Part shown: positions 8,274-18,559 of the stretch, in pieces | How positions within the stretch are numbered: position 1 is the stretch's first letter | Layout: every line of letters begins with the position of its first letter | Assembly (NCBI GenBank): GCA_902526005.1 | Contig: CABZIW010000004.1 | Coordinates: 1-32,595 of the forward strand | Origin: an uncultured Pelagibacteraceae bacterium | Lineage (GTDB): Bacteria; Pseudomonadota; Alphaproteobacteria; Pelagibacterales; AG-422-B15 | Length of the DNA: 32,595 nt | Direction of reading: 5' to 3' | Made by a program: the position numbers and the translations under genes | Notes under the pieces: model-generated | The model's input: the letters and a program-made list of their open reading frames with translations, nothing else | Told to the model about the DNA's origin: nothing | The model's database searches: none

Positions 8274-9599
8274 TTAAATGTTCATTTCCTTTAGAAACTT
8301 ACCTAATTTATTTAGGTTAATGAATTCTGTTTCTCCACTTTTTCTATTTTTATACTCTACTAAACCGTCTGACACAGCTTTGTTTCCTATTACAATTTGA
8401 TGTGGTAAACCTATTAAATCCATTCTAGAAAATTTTACTCCTGCGTTATCATTTTTATCATCATATAAAACTTCAGATTTATCATTAATTTGATTATAAA
8501 CTTTATTAGCAATTGAGGAGGCTTCATCGTCTTTTGGTTTCAAGTTTATAACACCAAGTGTAAATGGTGACACTGCATCAGGCCATATTATTCCACTTTC
8601 ATCATGGGAAGACTCTATTATAGCACCCACTAGACGTGAAATTCCTATTCCATATGATCCCATGTGTACCGTTTTTTCTTTTCCATCAGAATCTAAAACA
8701 TTTGCCTTCATTGAATTTGAATATTTTGTTCCAAAATGGAATATGTGACCCACTTCAATTCCTTTTGAATTCATTTGTTTTTCTTTATGAACTATTTCGT
8801 CAAATTTAGCCTTGTCATGTTTCTCATCTGAAGCAGAATAATAACTTTTAAATTTTTCAACAATTGAATTTAGGTCGTCGTCATAACTAATGTCAGAAAT
8901 CTTATTTCCTTCATTTAGTATATTATTATCAAAATAAATATCACTTTCCCCGGTATTAGAAATAATTATGAATTCATGTGAGAGATCTCCTCCAATGGGT
9001 CCTGTATCAGCAGCCATAGGAATTGCTTTGAGACCTAATCTTGCAAATGTTTTTAAATAACAAATAAAAAAACGATTATAAGTATCTTCTGATGACGCTG
9101 CATCAATATCGAAAGAGTAAGCATCTTTCATTAAAAATTCCCTACCTCTCATTACTCCAAATCTTGGTCTTAATTCATCTCTAAATTTCCACTGTATATG
9201 GTAGAGCAGCATTGGTAGCTCTTTATAGGATTTAACATTTCTTCTAAATATATCTGTTATTTGCTCTTCGTTTGTCGGGCCATAAAGCATTTCTCTTTCT
9301 TGACGATCATTAATTCTTAACATTTCTTTTCCATAATCTTCATATCGTCCACTTTCTTTCCATAAATCTGCGGGTTGAATAGTTGGCATTAGTATTTCAT
9401 TAACTCCCGCCTTATTCTGCTCATCTCTGACGATGTTTTCGATTTTTTTTAAAACCTTTAACCCAAGAGGTAGCCAAGAGTAAATCCCAGAACTTGATTG
9501 ACTGATCATACCAGAGCGCAGCATAAGTTTATGAGAAACAATTTCTGCTTCGCTAGGAGACTCTTTTAATACAGGTAGAAAATAATTAGATAACTTCAT
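8274..9599 (-). CDS. proS: Prolyl-tRNA synthetase, short alphaproteobacterial type
   Basis: Class II synthetase that charges tRNA-Pro. The protein is 441 residues, whereas the E. coli form is about 570. Motif 1 lies around [10 protein letters not shown] (71-80), TNEE is at 109-112, motif 2 around [18 protein letters not shown] (138-155), and motif 3 is GSYGIGISR (314-322). Between motifs 2 and 3 there is only a short linker, so the INS editing domain is absent, as known for alphaproteobacteria. There, mischarged Ala-tRNA-Pro is cleared by a separate ProXp-type protein (family knowledge; none is seen here). The C-terminal anticodon-binding domain spans about 345-441. The ATG overlaps the upstream DUF1467 gene by 14 nt. 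Confidence 0.97.
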   Translation of the reverse strand: MKLSNYFLPVLKESPSEAEIVSHKLMLRSGMISQSSSGIYSWLPLGLKVLKKIENIVRDEQNKAGVNEILMPTIQPADLWKESGRYEDYGKEMLRINDRQEREMLYGPTNEEQITDIFRRNVKSYKELPMLLYHIQWKFRDELRPRFGVMRGREFLMKDAYSFDIDAASSEDTYNRFFICYLKTFARLGLKAIPMAADTGPIGGDLSHEFIIISNTGESDIYFDNNILNEGNKISDISYDDDLNSIVEKFKSYYSASDEKHDKAKFDEIVHKEKQMNSKGIEVGHIFHFGTKYSNSMKANVLDSDGKEKTVHMGSYGIGISRLVGAIIESSHDESGIIWPDAVSPFTLGVINLKPKDDEASSIANKVYNQINDKSEVLYDDKNDNAGVKFSRMDLIGLPHQIVIGNKAVSDGLVEYKNRKSGETEFINLNKLGKFLKEMNI

Positions 9600-9855
9600 T
9601 TATGTAAAAAAGCTTTAAGATATACATCAGAAAGCCTTCATTATTTAGAAAACTATATATGATAAACCAGATGACTATTGAGACAACTGTTGTAATTAAG
9701 AATTTTCTAAATAATTGTGGATTATTAGGCGCTCCAGGATCTTCCCCTTCTATATAGTTTCCTGACCTGCTTTTTTTTATATTAATTGGGAGTGATATGA
9801 AAAAAATTAACCACCAAATTAATAAAAAAATGATAATTGAGCCAGTTATACCCAA
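9586..9855 (-). CDS. DUF1467 family membrane protein
   Basis: An 89-residue protein with two hydrophobic segments (about 5-24 and 52-70) joined by a short polar stretch containing [15 protein letters not shown]. The pattern WW-L-F-I-SLPI, then PGAP-N-P, then a TT-rich second helix matches the alphaproteobacterial DUF1467 family, usually found between mce and proS as here. Its function is unknown. The start appears to be TTG (9853-9855), one base after the mce stop; no ATG lies upstream in frame and the only nearby purine-rich sequence is GAAGAAG. It overlaps proS by 14 nt, so it is probably made together with its neighbours. Confidence 0.82.
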   Translation of the reverse strand: MGITGSIIIFLLIWWLIFFISLPINIKKSRSGNYIEGEDPGAPNNPQLFRKFLITTVVSIVIWFIIYSFLNNEGFLMYILKLFYINEVI

Positions 9856-9856
9856 A

Positions 9857-10261
9857 TTATACTTCTTCTAACTCTATGAGTGTTCCGTTACAGCTTTTTG
9901 GATGAAGAAAAACTACTGGTTTACCGTGAGCACCTATTTTTGGTTTACCAGTACCAGTTATTGATACTTCATGAGTATTTAATTTATCTATAGCAGTATT
10001 AATGTCGTTCACTTCTAGACAAATATGATGCATTCCACCTTTTGGATTTTTATCAATAAAGTTTTGAATTGGAGACCCCTCACCTAGAACCTCTAGCAAT
10101 TCTATTTTTGTATTACCTAAATCTATAAATACTGTTGTTACGCCATGATCAGGTTGTTCAACAGGATCAGAAACCTTTGCACCAAAAATGTTTTTATATT
10201 GTTCAGCAGCTTCTTTTATATTTGGTACCGCAATAGCAATGTGATTTAATCTTCCAATCAT
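9857..10261 (-). CDS. mce: Methylmalonyl-CoA epimerase
   Basis: A 134-residue vicinal-oxygen-chelate protein with paired beta-alpha-beta modules. It interconverts the (R) and (S) forms of methylmalonyl-CoA, linking propionyl-CoA breakdown to succinyl-CoA through methylmalonyl-CoA mutase. Candidate metal and catalytic residues are His7 (LNHIAIAV), the GGMHHICLEV motif (His78/79) and Glu130 near the C terminus (LIELEEV). Length fits the family (about 134-150). It lies in the conserved rnj-mce-DUF1467-proS order, 5 nt after rnj. The other propionate-pathway enzymes are not in the window. A different VOC enzyme is possible but less likely given sequence and context. Confidence 0.93.
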   Translation of the reverse strand: MIGRLNHIAIAVPNIKEAAEQYKNIFGAKVSDPVEQPDHGVTTVFIDLGNTKIELLEVLGEGSPIQNFIDKNPKGGMHHICLEVNDINTAIDKLNTHEVSITGTGKPKIGAHGKPVVFLHPKSCNGTLIELEEV

Positions 10262-10266
10262 ACTAA

Positions 10267-11934
10267 TTAAATATGAACAATACTTATGTTTGTCAAAGGT
10301 TTTTTACGAGTATGCTTGAAAACAAAATTTCGCGATAATGTCTCGAGCTTTTGATATAGCTTTTTTTCTTTTTTTGTTAAATTTGTCTTATCCTCAAAAA
10401 ATTTATAAATTTCCTCTTCTAATAAATATACCATCTCATCATTTTCATATTCTTGATCGCTAACTATACCAGTGCTAATAATCAATGGGTTTTCTTTTAA
10501 ATTCATTTTTTGATCAATTATACATGTAACATTCAAAACACCATTGTAAGCCATTCTTTTTCTATCTTTAATATGACTGCTTTCACTTTTTACTAATCTA
10601 TTTCCATCAAAGTACTGTCTGCCAGAATCACACTGATCGACTACGTAAGGCGATCCTGGGGCAATTTGCAATATATCTCCATTAGAAATTAGCATTGGGA
10701 ACTTTACACCCATCTCCTTCGCAAGATTTGAATGTCTTTTTAAATGTCTGTGTTCACCGTGAACTGGAACTGAAATTGCAGGTTTAATATTATCATACAT
10801 ATCAACCATTTCATCTAAGCATGGATGACCCGAAACATGAATATTTTCATCATACTCAGTTATAACATTTGCACCTAACTCTGAGAGTCGATTAAACAAT
10901 TGGAAAATTTTCTTCTCGTTGCCAGGGATAATCTTTGATGAAAAAATAATAGTATCATCTAAATCAATATCAACATGAGGAAAATCTTGATTTGCAATTC
11001 GCATCATTGCGCCCCTTGGTTCACCTTGACTGCCTGTACAAAGGTACAAAACTTCTTCCCTCTTTTTTTTAACTGCTTCCTTTTCAGATAAAATAACGTC
11101 TATATCATTAAGAATACCATTTTGCCTTGCGACATTTATCATGCGATGCATAGATCTGCCTAATACGACTAACGATCTATTTGTTTCCTTTGCAGCGTGG
11201 GCAATTGTTTCAAGTCTTGCTACATTTGAAGCAAAAGATGTCACAAAAACTCTATTCTTTATTCCTTTTATAACTTCAGTTAAATTATTTTTTACTTCTG
11301 ATTCTGATCCGGATCTCCCTTTTGTTAAGACGTTTGTTGAATCGCAAACCATTGCAAGAATATCTTTTGTGTTTGATTTAAGTTCGTTAAAGTCAATAGC
11401 TTTTCCTACAACTGGATCATCATCAATTTTCCAGTCACCAGTATGGTATATATTCCCTAGCTTTGTTTTTATGATAAGTGAATTTGGCTCTGGTATTGAG
11501 TGCGTCAGAGTTTGAAATTTTATATCAAAGGGTTTTATTTGTATTTCAGAAGACAGATCAATTACATTTAAATAACCTTCATGGTCCAATCCTCTTTCTT
11601 CAAATTTTAGTCTTATTATTGAAGCTGTAAATGGAGTAGCGTAAATAGGACATTTTAAATCTGGCCATAGATATGCAAGACCGCCAACATGATCTTCATG
11701 AGCATGAGTTATTATAATTCCAGATAAATTATCTTTTTTTTCCTTAATAAATTCATGATCAGGTAAAATGATGTCTACACCTGGTGTGGTCTCATCTCCA
11801 AATGTGATACCAACATCAACAATTAGCCATTTCATGTCATCGATCTCTTTACCGTATCCATAGAGATTCATGTTCATCCCAATTTCACCAGTGCCTCCTA
11901 AAGGCAGAAATACTAATCTATCACCTTTGCTCAT
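10267..11934 (-). CDS. rnj: Ribonuclease J
   Basis: A 555-residue metallo-beta-lactamase/beta-CASP nuclease. The N-terminal FLPLGGTGEIGMNMNLYGYG and the zinc motif HAHEDH (77-82) are typical of RNase J, and PVHGEHRHLKRH near 380 supplies further beta-CASP residues. RNase J has 5'-3' exonuclease and endonuclease activity and matures or degrades RNA; in alphaproteobacteria such as Sinorhizobium it processes rRNA 5' ends (family knowledge). The ATG overlaps the coaX stop in an ATGA arrangement (4 nt). Confidence 0.96.
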   Translation of the reverse strand: MSKGDRLVFLPLGGTGEIGMNMNLYGYGKEIDDMKWLIVDVGITFGDETTPGVDIILPDHEFIKEKKDNLSGIIITHAHEDHVGGLAYLWPDLKCPIYATPFTASIIRLKFEERGLDHEGYLNVIDLSSEIQIKPFDIKFQTLTHSIPEPNSLIIKTKLGNIYHTGDWKIDDDPVVGKAIDFNELKSNTKDILAMVCDSTNVLTKGRSGSESEVKNNLTEVIKGIKNRVFVTSFASNVARLETIAHAAKETNRSLVVLGRSMHRMINVARQNGILNDIDVILSEKEAVKKKREEVLYLCTGSQGEPRGAMMRIANQDFPHVDIDLDDTIIFSSKIIPGNEKKIFQLFNRLSELGANVITEYDENIHVSGHPCLDEMVDMYDNIKPAISVPVHGEHRHLKRHSNLAKEMGVKFPMLISNGDILQIAPGSPYVVDQCDSGRQYFDGNRLVKSESSHIKDRKRMAYNGVLNVTCIIDQKMNLKENPLIISTGIVSDQEYENDEMVYLLEEEIYKFFEDKTNLTKKEKKLYQKLETLSRNFVFKHTRKKPLTNISIVHI

Positions 11935-12686
11935 TGTAATTTATTGCTTACGATTAAAAGACCTTCAAGAGTAAGATCTCTCTCAAAATAATTAATGCAT
12001 TTAAGGTCATTTTCAAATAGTCTTGATAAACCTCCAGTTGCTATAGCTTTTGCATTAGAGCACTCGTGAGAAGTTTTTAATCTGTCAATCAAGCCCTCGA
12101 TTAAGCTAATATACCCCCAATAAATACCCGATTCCATTGCGGCAATTGTATGTTTACCAATTAATGTTTCAGGCTTTTTAAAAGTTATAAGTGGCAATAA
12201 CGCTGCACCATCTGACAATGATTTTATTGATAAGTTGACACCAGGACAAATTAACCCTCCAGAATATGCACCACTCTTATCAACAACATCTAACGTGGTG
12301 GCTGTCCCAAAATCTACAATTATGAAAGGAGGTTCATACTTATCTATAGCCGCTATTGAGTTAATGATCCTGTCATCTCCAACTTCAGCTGGGTTGATAA
12401 CATTAAATTTTATAAATGCCTCTAAGTCAGAAGTATTTAATTCTCTAATTGAAAGATTTTCAAAATTTTTTGAGATCAAAATTCGTAAATTTTTTTGCGC
12501 TTGTGGTACGACACCCGAAATTAAAACATATTCTACATTAGCTAAAAAAATGCTTAGCGATTTCAATATATCATCTGGTGAACTTATAATTGTATTAGTT
12601 TCAAATCGTACTTGATCAATTAATCTCGAATTGTCATATTTCCCCATTAATACATTTGTATTTCCTATATCAACTAAAACCTTCAT
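11931..12686 (-). CDS. coaX: Type III pantothenate kinase
   Basis: A 251-residue enzyme catalysing the first step of coenzyme A synthesis, phosphorylation of pantothenate. Motifs of the ASKHA-fold type III family are visible: DIGNTN (6-11), GDDR (103-106), VDFGTATTLD (124-133) and GGLICPG (143-149). These make the type III assignment firm; type I or II kinases have quite different sequences. It begins 2 nt after the birA stop and overlaps rnj by 4 nt. BirA-CoaX adjacency is widespread in bacteria. Confidence 0.96.
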   Translation of the reverse strand: MKVLVDIGNTNVLMGKYDNSRLIDQVRFETNTIISSPDDILKSLSIFLANVEYVLISGVVPQAQKNLRILISKNFENLSIRELNTSDLEAFIKFNVINPAEVGDDRIINSIAAIDKYEPPFIIVDFGTATTLDVVDKSGAYSGGLICPGVNLSIKSLSDGAALLPLITFKKPETLIGKHTIAAMESGIYWGYISLIEGLIDRLKTSHECSNAKAIATGGLSRLFENDLKCINYFERDLTLEGLLIVSNKLQ

Positions 12687-12688
12687 GA

Positions 12689-13429
12689 TTAATAACTAAA
12701 TGACAGTTCTCCTGAATTGAATTTCTTAAGCTCTCCATTCACTTTAATTAAAATCTCAAATGTATCCGTTATATCATCTAATATACCTTCAAATTCAATA
12801 TTATTTTGTAAAAAAAGAACCCGATCTCGCATTTTCCAACAATTATTTTTATATAACTCAATTAATTTTGAAAAATCACCACTATTAAAAATATTTAAGT
12901 AATTATTGATATTGGAGTCTAACGTTACAAGTATATCTTTTGGCATAATTTCATTTTTGATTATAGATTTTATAGAGATGGTTTTATGATTATTTATTTC
13001 TGGTGAATTTTTAAAATTAATACCAATTCCAATTATTGAAAAACTCTCACTTTCACTTAGTAAATTTTCTATTAATATTCCAGCTAATTTTGCATCATCA
13101 TATAGTATGTCATTTGGCCATTTAATTTTTAAAAGGGCATTATTGGGTAAAAGATTTTTAATTGCATCATATACTGACAAAGAAGTTATACATGAGATAA
13201 ATGGTATCTTTCTGTGATCCAAATTTATTGGCAAGACATATGAGCCGTAAAAATTACCTACCTCTGATACCCATTTATTATTGTTTCTGCCTTTGCCTGA
13301 AGTTTGTCTATTAGCTATAATCCAAGTTGCTTTATTTATTTTGTCATTTTCAATTAATCTTTTAGCTTCTATATTCGTGCTATCGATTACTTCATGAAAA
13401 ATAACTTCTGATTGAATTTGGTCAAACAT
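12689..13429 (-). CDS. birA: Biotin--[acetyl-CoA-carboxylase] ligase, no DNA-binding domain
   Basis: A 246-residue biotin protein ligase that attaches biotin to carboxylase carrier domains. Visible motifs are SGKGRNNNKW (44-53, the biotinoyl-AMP loop; usual form GRGRxGRxW, so somewhat divergent), KWPNDIL (103-109) and KLAGILIE (114-121), with a small C-terminal SH3-like domain. The protein starts directly with the catalytic domain, so the winged-helix repressor domain of E. coli BirA is missing and it should not regulate biotin genes. Its ATG overlaps the nuoN stop by one base (TAATG), placing it in the nuo operon. Confidence 0.94.
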   Translation of the reverse strand: MFDQIQSEVIFHEVIDSTNIEAKRLIENDKINKATWIIANRQTSGKGRNNNKWVSEVGNFYGSYVLPINLDHRKIPFISCITSLSVYDAIKNLLPNNALLKIKWPNDILYDDAKLAGILIENLLSESESFSIIGIGINFKNSPEINNHKTISIKSIIKNEIMPKDILVTLDSNINNYLNIFNSGDFSKLIELYKNNCWKMRDRVLFLQNNIEFEGILDDITDTFEILIKVNGELKKFNSGELSFSY

Positions 13430-14838
13430 TAAATAATTGATTGAATAGCATATTCAGAAATATTTATTACTGGCAATGGATAAATAAAGAAAATAATAAT
13501 TAGTATTGATGATGGATAATAAAGCATATTAAGTGATTTGATACTTGATCCATCAAATTCTTCTTTAGGTTCATCAAAATACATTATCTTAACAATCCTT
13601 AAATAATAAAATGCACTGATAACACTTGCTATGACGCCAATGATTGCGAGAAACAACATTTCAGACTCAATAGCTGCAACGAAAATATAAAATTTACCAA
13701 AAAAGCCAGCTAAAGGAGGGATGCCAGCCAAAGAAAACATAATCAAGGCAATTAGCATGGTCCTTAAAGGATGATTTTTATGCATTCCAGATAAATCTGA
13801 AATATTTTCAAAATAGCCATCGTTTCTTTTTAAAGACAGTAAAAAAGCAAAAACAGCAATATTCATAATTAAATAAATCATTAAATATATTAATAATGAC
13901 CTTAACCCCTCATCGGTGAAACAGGCCACACCTATTAAAGCATATCCAATATGACCTATTGAGCTATACGCCATCAGTCTTTTTAAATTAGTTTGAGCAA
14001 TGGCAGCAAAGGCAGCAAGCATCATCGATGCAATTGATATGAAAAAAATAATTTGTTGCCAGTCAATATAAATCTCACCAAATGAATTGAATAAGAATCT
14101 AACAAGTAAACCCATTGCTGCAATTTTTGGAGCAAGGGCAAAGAATCCTGTAATCGGAGTTGGTGCTCCTTGATAAACGTCGGGCGTCCACATATGGAAA
14201 GGAACTGCTGACACTTTAAAAGCTAGCCCTGCCAATACAAAAACTATACCAATAATTAAACCTAGACTTTCGGGGTTAATATTTACAGCGATTAGATTAA
14301 AGTTTGTATTTCCTGAAAATCCATAAATATATGAAATTCCAAAGAGTAATAGGCCTGATGAAAGAGCTCCGAGGATAAAATATTTAATTCCTGCTTCTGA
14401 TGACAGTAAGCTGTTTCTGTTCAAAGCCGCAAGAACATAAAGGCTTAATGATTGAAGCTCTAATCCTATAAACATTGCAAGTAAATCATTTGCTGAAACC
14501 ATTACCATCATACCTATAGTTGAGAAAATTATTAAAATTGGAAATTCATAAATATTTATATTTAGGTCATCTTTACTTGATACAAACATAATCAATGAAG
14601 CAATGGAGCCGATTAGTATCATAATTTTTAGTACTAGTGAAAATTCATCTACGACGAAACTATTTAGAAAGGCTGATTGAAAGGGTTGATTAAAAATTAA
14701 GATAACTGTGACTAAAAGTGAAAATATAGCAAGCGAGTTAATAAGCTTTATGTTTTTCAAAAACAAGCCTGTCACCAACAAAACTGTTGCAACTATAAAT
14801 AAAAATATTTCAGGTAATATGTATACTAAACTTTGCAT
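13429..14838 (-). CDS. nuoN: NADH-quinone oxidoreductase subunit N
   Basis: A 469-residue antiporter-like membrane subunit of complex I and one of its proton channels. It is strongly hydrophobic with about 13-14 membrane segments. Family stretches include LELQSLSLYVLAALNRNS, SGLLLFGISYIYGFSG, the AFKVSAVPFHMWTPDVYQG motif with its channel lysine, and TNLKRLMAYSSIGHIGYALIG. It lies at the end of the nuo gene series; birA follows with a one-base overlap. Confidence 0.97.
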   Translation of the reverse strand: MQSLVYILPEIFLFIVATVLLVTGLFLKNIKLINSLAIFSLLVTVILIFNQPFQSAFLNSFVVDEFSLVLKIMILIGSIASLIMFVSSKDDLNINIYEFPILIIFSTIGMMVMVSANDLLAMFIGLELQSLSLYVLAALNRNSLLSSEAGIKYFILGALSSGLLLFGISYIYGFSGNTNFNLIAVNINPESLGLIIGIVFVLAGLAFKVSAVPFHMWTPDVYQGAPTPITGFFALAPKIAAMGLLVRFLFNSFGEIYIDWQQIIFFISIASMMLAAFAAIAQTNLKRLMAYSSIGHIGYALIGVACFTDEGLRSLLIYLMIYLIMNIAVFAFLLSLKRNDGYFENISDLSGMHKNHPLRTMLIALIMFSLAGIPPLAGFFGKFYIFVAAIESEMLFLAIIGVIASVISAFYYLRIVKIMYFDEPKEEFDGSSIKSLNMLYYPSSILIIIFFIYPLPVINISEYAIQSII

Positions 14839-14839
14839 T

Positions 14840-16321
14840 TTAATCTAATTTCATTTTAATTTGATTTACAATTTTCTCTGTTGAAGGTTCAATTATATTT
14901 ATGATTGGTTTAGGATATAAGCCTATGAATATTGTTAGGATAATTAAGGGAAGAAAGATAATTATCTCTCTTCTTGTTAAGTCAAACATTTCAGATAGAT
15001 CATCTTTAATTAAAGCGCCAAATATTATTCTTCTATAAAGCCATAATGAATATGTTGCTGCCAATACAACACCTGTAGTCGCAAATATCGCAAAATATGT
15101 ATTTACCGTAAATATAGAAAGGAGTACTAAAAACTCGCCAACAAAACCACTTGTTCCAGGCAAGCCAAGACTGGCTAAGATAAAAATCATAAATGAAAAT
15201 GAATAAAAAGGCATTTTACTAACTAAGCCTCCATATCTTGCAATTTCTCTTGTATGAAGACGATCATATACCACGCCAACACACAAAAATAATGCCGCAG
15301 AAACAATGCCATGACTTATCATTTGAATGATGCCACCTTCTATTCCTTGTACAGTAAATGTAAATATTCCTAATGTTACAAATCCCATATGAGCAACTGA
15401 TGAATAAGCAATTAGTTTTTTCATATCTTCTTGTACCAATGCGATTAGAGAAGTCACTATTATTGCTATAACACTAAGAGAAAATATAAATGGCGCAAAA
15501 AATTCTGATGCATCCGGAAAAAAGCCAATAGAAAATCTTATAAAGCCATACCCAGCCATTTTTAATAGAACACCTGCAAGTATAACTGATCCAGCTGTTG
15601 GTGCTTCTACGTGGGCATCTGGTAGCCAAGTATGAAAAGGCCACATAGGTATCTTGACCATGAATGAAGTAAAAAATGCGATCCACAATATTAATTGTTC
15701 GTTTGCAGTAAAATTATACACCAAGAGTGTTTCAACATCAGTTGTGCCTGTAGAAATGAAAATATAAATTATTGCAAGTAGCATAAATACAGAGCCCGCA
15801 AGTGTATAAAGAAAAAATTTGAAAGTTGAATAAACCCTTCTTACTCCACCCCATATTCCAATGATTAAGAACATTGGAATTAAACCTCCCTCAAAAAATA
15901 GATAAAATAGGACAAGATCAAGTGAGCAGAAAACCCCAATCATAAAAGTTTCTAAAGCTAAAAATGAGATTAAATATTCTTTTACAGAAAATTTAATGCT
16001 TTCATAGCTTGCAAGTATGCAAATAGGTACAAGCATTGTTGTCAGTATTACAAATAAAATTGAAACTCCATCTATACCTAAATGATAACTAATACCACTT
16101 TCTATCCATGCATATTTTTCTTCAAATTGAAAATCTGGGTTATTTAAGTCAAATGAAAAAAGTAACGATAATGATATAATAAAATTTAAAAAAGTGATCC
16201 ATAAGGCGGTGTGTTTTAAATTTTGCGAGCTTTGGTCATCATTATTTCTTATCAATAAAATAAAAAATATACCAACGACTGGTATAAAGATTAAAATACT
16301 TAAGATTGGAATCTCACTCAT
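14840..16321 (-). CDS. nuoM: NADH-quinone oxidoreductase subunit M
   Basis: A 493-residue antiporter-like proton-pumping subunit of the complex I membrane arm. Diagnostic regions are YHLGIDGVSILFVILTT, FFEGGLIPMFLIIGIWGG with the conserved glutamate, KIPMWPFHTWLPDAHVEAPT, and MKKLIAYSSVAHMGFVTLGI. Length is normal. One base separates its stop from the nuoN start, and it starts 3 nt after nuoL. Confidence 0.98.
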   Translation of the reverse strand: MSEIPILSILIFIPVVGIFFILLIRNNDDQSSQNLKHTALWITFLNFIISLSLLFSFDLNNPDFQFEEKYAWIESGISYHLGIDGVSILFVILTTMLVPICILASYESIKFSVKEYLISFLALETFMIGVFCSLDLVLFYLFFEGGLIPMFLIIGIWGGVRRVYSTFKFFLYTLAGSVFMLLAIIYIFISTGTTDVETLLVYNFTANEQLILWIAFFTSFMVKIPMWPFHTWLPDAHVEAPTAGSVILAGVLLKMAGYGFIRFSIGFFPDASEFFAPFIFSLSVIAIIVTSLIALVQEDMKKLIAYSSVAHMGFVTLGIFTFTVQGIEGGIIQMISHGIVSAALFLCVGVVYDRLHTREIARYGGLVSKMPFYSFSFMIFILASLGLPGTSGFVGEFLVLLSIFTVNTYFAIFATTGVVLAATYSLWLYRRIIFGALIKDDLSEMFDLTRREIIIFLPLIILTIFIGLYPKPIINIIEPSTEKIVNQIKMKLD

Positions 16322-16324
16322 TGT

Positions 16325-18247
16325 TTAAAACCTGAAAATTATGAAAGTAATAATGATTGAAAGACCAATTAAAATGGCAAAAGCATAATGGTAGATAAAT
16401 CCAGATTGAACTTGCTTTGCTTTTATTGATATTCTGCTCACTAATGCAGCTATTCCGTTAGGTCCGTAACCGTCAATAATTAAACCATCAATAAACTTCC
16501 AAAAGATCCGGCCAATTGCCATAGCTGGTTTTACAAAAATAGAATTATACAACTCGTCAAAATACCATTTATTTAATAGAAAATTGTAAAGCGGCTTATT
16601 TAAATCGGCTATATTCTTAGCCATGTCTGATTTTCGAATATACATGAACCAAGCGATAATAAATCCAACTATGCCTAAAATTGCAGGCAAATAATATATT
16701 AACAGAGGGATTGAATGGTGATCTTCATGGTGGACGACAATTGAGCCATTCCAAAATACATCACTGTAATAACCGATGAAATAGCTTTTGAATAAAAATC
16801 CAAAAAAAAGTGCTCCAATTGCCAAAATTATTAACGGAATTAACATTACCGAAGAAGACTCATGAACTTTGCTAATATCCTCTTCGGCCATTCTTGTTTT
16901 TCCGTTGAAAACAAGAAACATGAGTCTCCATGAATAAAAAGATGTCATCACAACACCAACAGTAAGTAAGATATACGCATAGTCTGCAAAATTGGAATTA
17001 GATAAATAAGCTGTTTCTATAATTGCATCTTTTGAGTAATAGCCTGAGGTGAATGGAAAACCCATTAGTGAAATTGTACCAATTATCATCATTAATTGAG
17101 TTATCGGAACAAAATTACTTATGCCTCCCATTTTCCTTATATCCTGTTCCTCATGAACGGCATGAATTACTGACCCTGCTCCTAAAAATAAAAGCGCTTT
17201 AAAAAATGCATGTGTAAATAAATGAAACATGGCTGCACCGTAAGCTCCAAGTCCAGCCGCAACGAACATGTAGCCTAATTGACTACAAGTTGAATATGCA
17301 ATTACACGCTTAATATCATTTTGAACCAGCCCAACAGTAGCTGCAAAAAATGCAGTGCTTGCACCAATCAAAACTACAAAGTCCAGAGCAACAGGAGCCA
17401 AATCAAATAAAGGTGAACATCGTACAACAAGAAATACCCCAGCTGTAACCATTGTTGCCGCGTGTATTAATGCTGATACTGGTGTTGGGCCTTCCATTGC
17501 ATCAGGAAGCCATGTATGAAGAAATAGTTGAGCTGACTTGCCCATAGCGCCAATAAATAAGAATATGCAAATTAAAGTCAAAGCATGTAATTCAAAACCT
17601 AAAAAGTTGAAATTTACATTCTTAAAAGATGAGACGTTACTAAATACTGTCTGATATTCGATGCTACCAAAAACAATAAATATTGTAAAAATACCTAAAG
17701 CTAATCCAAAATCACCTATGCGATTTACTATAAACGCTTTAATTGCAGCAGCATTTGCAGTTGGTTTCTTATACCAAAACCCAATTAATAAATAAGAGGC
17801 GAGTCCAACACCCTCCCAACCAAAGAACAGTTGCAAGAAATTATCTGCCGTGACAAGCATCAACATAGCAAATGTGAATAATGATAAATAACCCATAAAA
17901 CGAGGCTTACTTTCATCATGAGACATATAACCAATTGAATAAATATGAACTAACGCTGATACGCTTGTAATTACTACAAGCATTACTCTTGTAGCTGTAT
18001 CTAGATAAATTGACCAATCAGCATTGAATGAACCAGAGGATATCCAGTTGAATAGTTTGATTGATACAATCGATGGATCCCCAATATTATCAATAAAAAT
18101 ATAAAAAGAAAATATTGCTGTAATCGTAATAAATAATGAGGTGATGATCTCTGCTGCTCGGTCAATAAATTTATTAGACTTAAAAAATGATAACGAACAA
18201 GAAATCAAGAACCCAATCAAGGGCAATAAAATTATACTATGCGCCAT
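16325..18247 (-). CDS. nuoL: NADH-quinone oxidoreductase subunit L
   Basis: The distal antiporter-like subunit of complex I, 640 residues. It has the HIYSIGYMSHDESKPRFMGY segment, FGWEGVGLASYLLIGFWYKK, the AMGKSAQLFLHTWLPDAMEG channel motif and DIKRVIAYSTCSQLGYMFV. The C-terminal 150 residues contain the extra helices, including the long lateral helix and final anchor, that distinguish NuoL from NuoM and NuoN. It begins 6 nt after the nuoK stop. Confidence 0.98.
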   Translation of the reverse strand: MAHSIILLPLIGFLISCSLSFFKSNKFIDRAAEIITSLFITITAIFSFYIFIDNIGDPSIVSIKLFNWISSGSFNADWSIYLDTATRVMLVVITSVSALVHIYSIGYMSHDESKPRFMGYLSLFTFAMLMLVTADNFLQLFFGWEGVGLASYLLIGFWYKKPTANAAAIKAFIVNRIGDFGLALGIFTIFIVFGSIEYQTVFSNVSSFKNVNFNFLGFELHALTLICIFLFIGAMGKSAQLFLHTWLPDAMEGPTPVSALIHAATMVTAGVFLVVRCSPLFDLAPVALDFVVLIGASTAFFAATVGLVQNDIKRVIAYSTCSQLGYMFVAAGLGAYGAAMFHLFTHAFFKALLFLGAGSVIHAVHEEQDIRKMGGISNFVPITQLMMIIGTISLMGFPFTSGYYSKDAIIETAYLSNSNFADYAYILLTVGVVMTSFYSWRLMFLVFNGKTRMAEEDISKVHESSSVMLIPLIILAIGALFFGFLFKSYFIGYYSDVFWNGSIVVHHEDHHSIPLLIYYLPAILGIVGFIIAWFMYIRKSDMAKNIADLNKPLYNFLLNKWYFDELYNSIFVKPAMAIGRIFWKFIDGLIIDGYGPNGIAALVSRISIKAKQVQSGFIYHYAFAILIGLSIIITFIIFRF

Positions 18248-18253
18248 TCAACA

Positions 18254-18559
18254 TTACCCCTTTAAGGCGTTAATTTTCTCAATCTCAATACTGCCAGCAT
18301 TTCTGTTATAAATTACAAGTATAGCAAGTCCGATTGCAGCTTCAGCGGCAGCAACAGTAAGTACAAAAAGAGAGAATATTTGCCCAGTTAGATCATTTAA
18401 AAAATATGAAAAAGCAATGAGATTTAAATTTACAGAGAGCAATATGATTTCAATTGACATTAAAATAATAATCACATTTTTTCGGTTTAAAAAAATACCA
18501 ATAACGCCAATTGCAAACAATAAAGCTGATAAAATTAAAAATTGATTTAATTCAATCAT
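18254..18559 (-). CDS. nuoK: NADH-quinone oxidoreductase subunit K
   Basis: A 101-residue subunit with three membrane helices. The two buried glutamates needed for proton translocation are visible as E37 ([13 protein letters not shown]) and E73 ([11 protein letters not shown]). It is a homologue of MrpC. Length is exactly typical. Its ATG overlaps the nuoJ stop by one base (TAATG). Confidence 0.98.
   Translation of the reverse strand: MIELNQFLILSALLFAIGVIGIFLNRKNVIIILMSIEIILLSVNLNLIAFSYFLNDLTGQIFSLFVLTVAAAEAAIGLAILVIYNRNAGSIEIEKINALKG

Noticed and set aside
11141-11515. 124-codon plus-strand open frame opposite rnj
   Set aside because: Antisense shadow of a well-conserved RNase J region; no ribosome binding site or family resemblance.
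12235-12615. 126-codon plus-strand open frame opposite coaX
   Set aside because: Antisense shadow of the conserved pantothenate kinase core.
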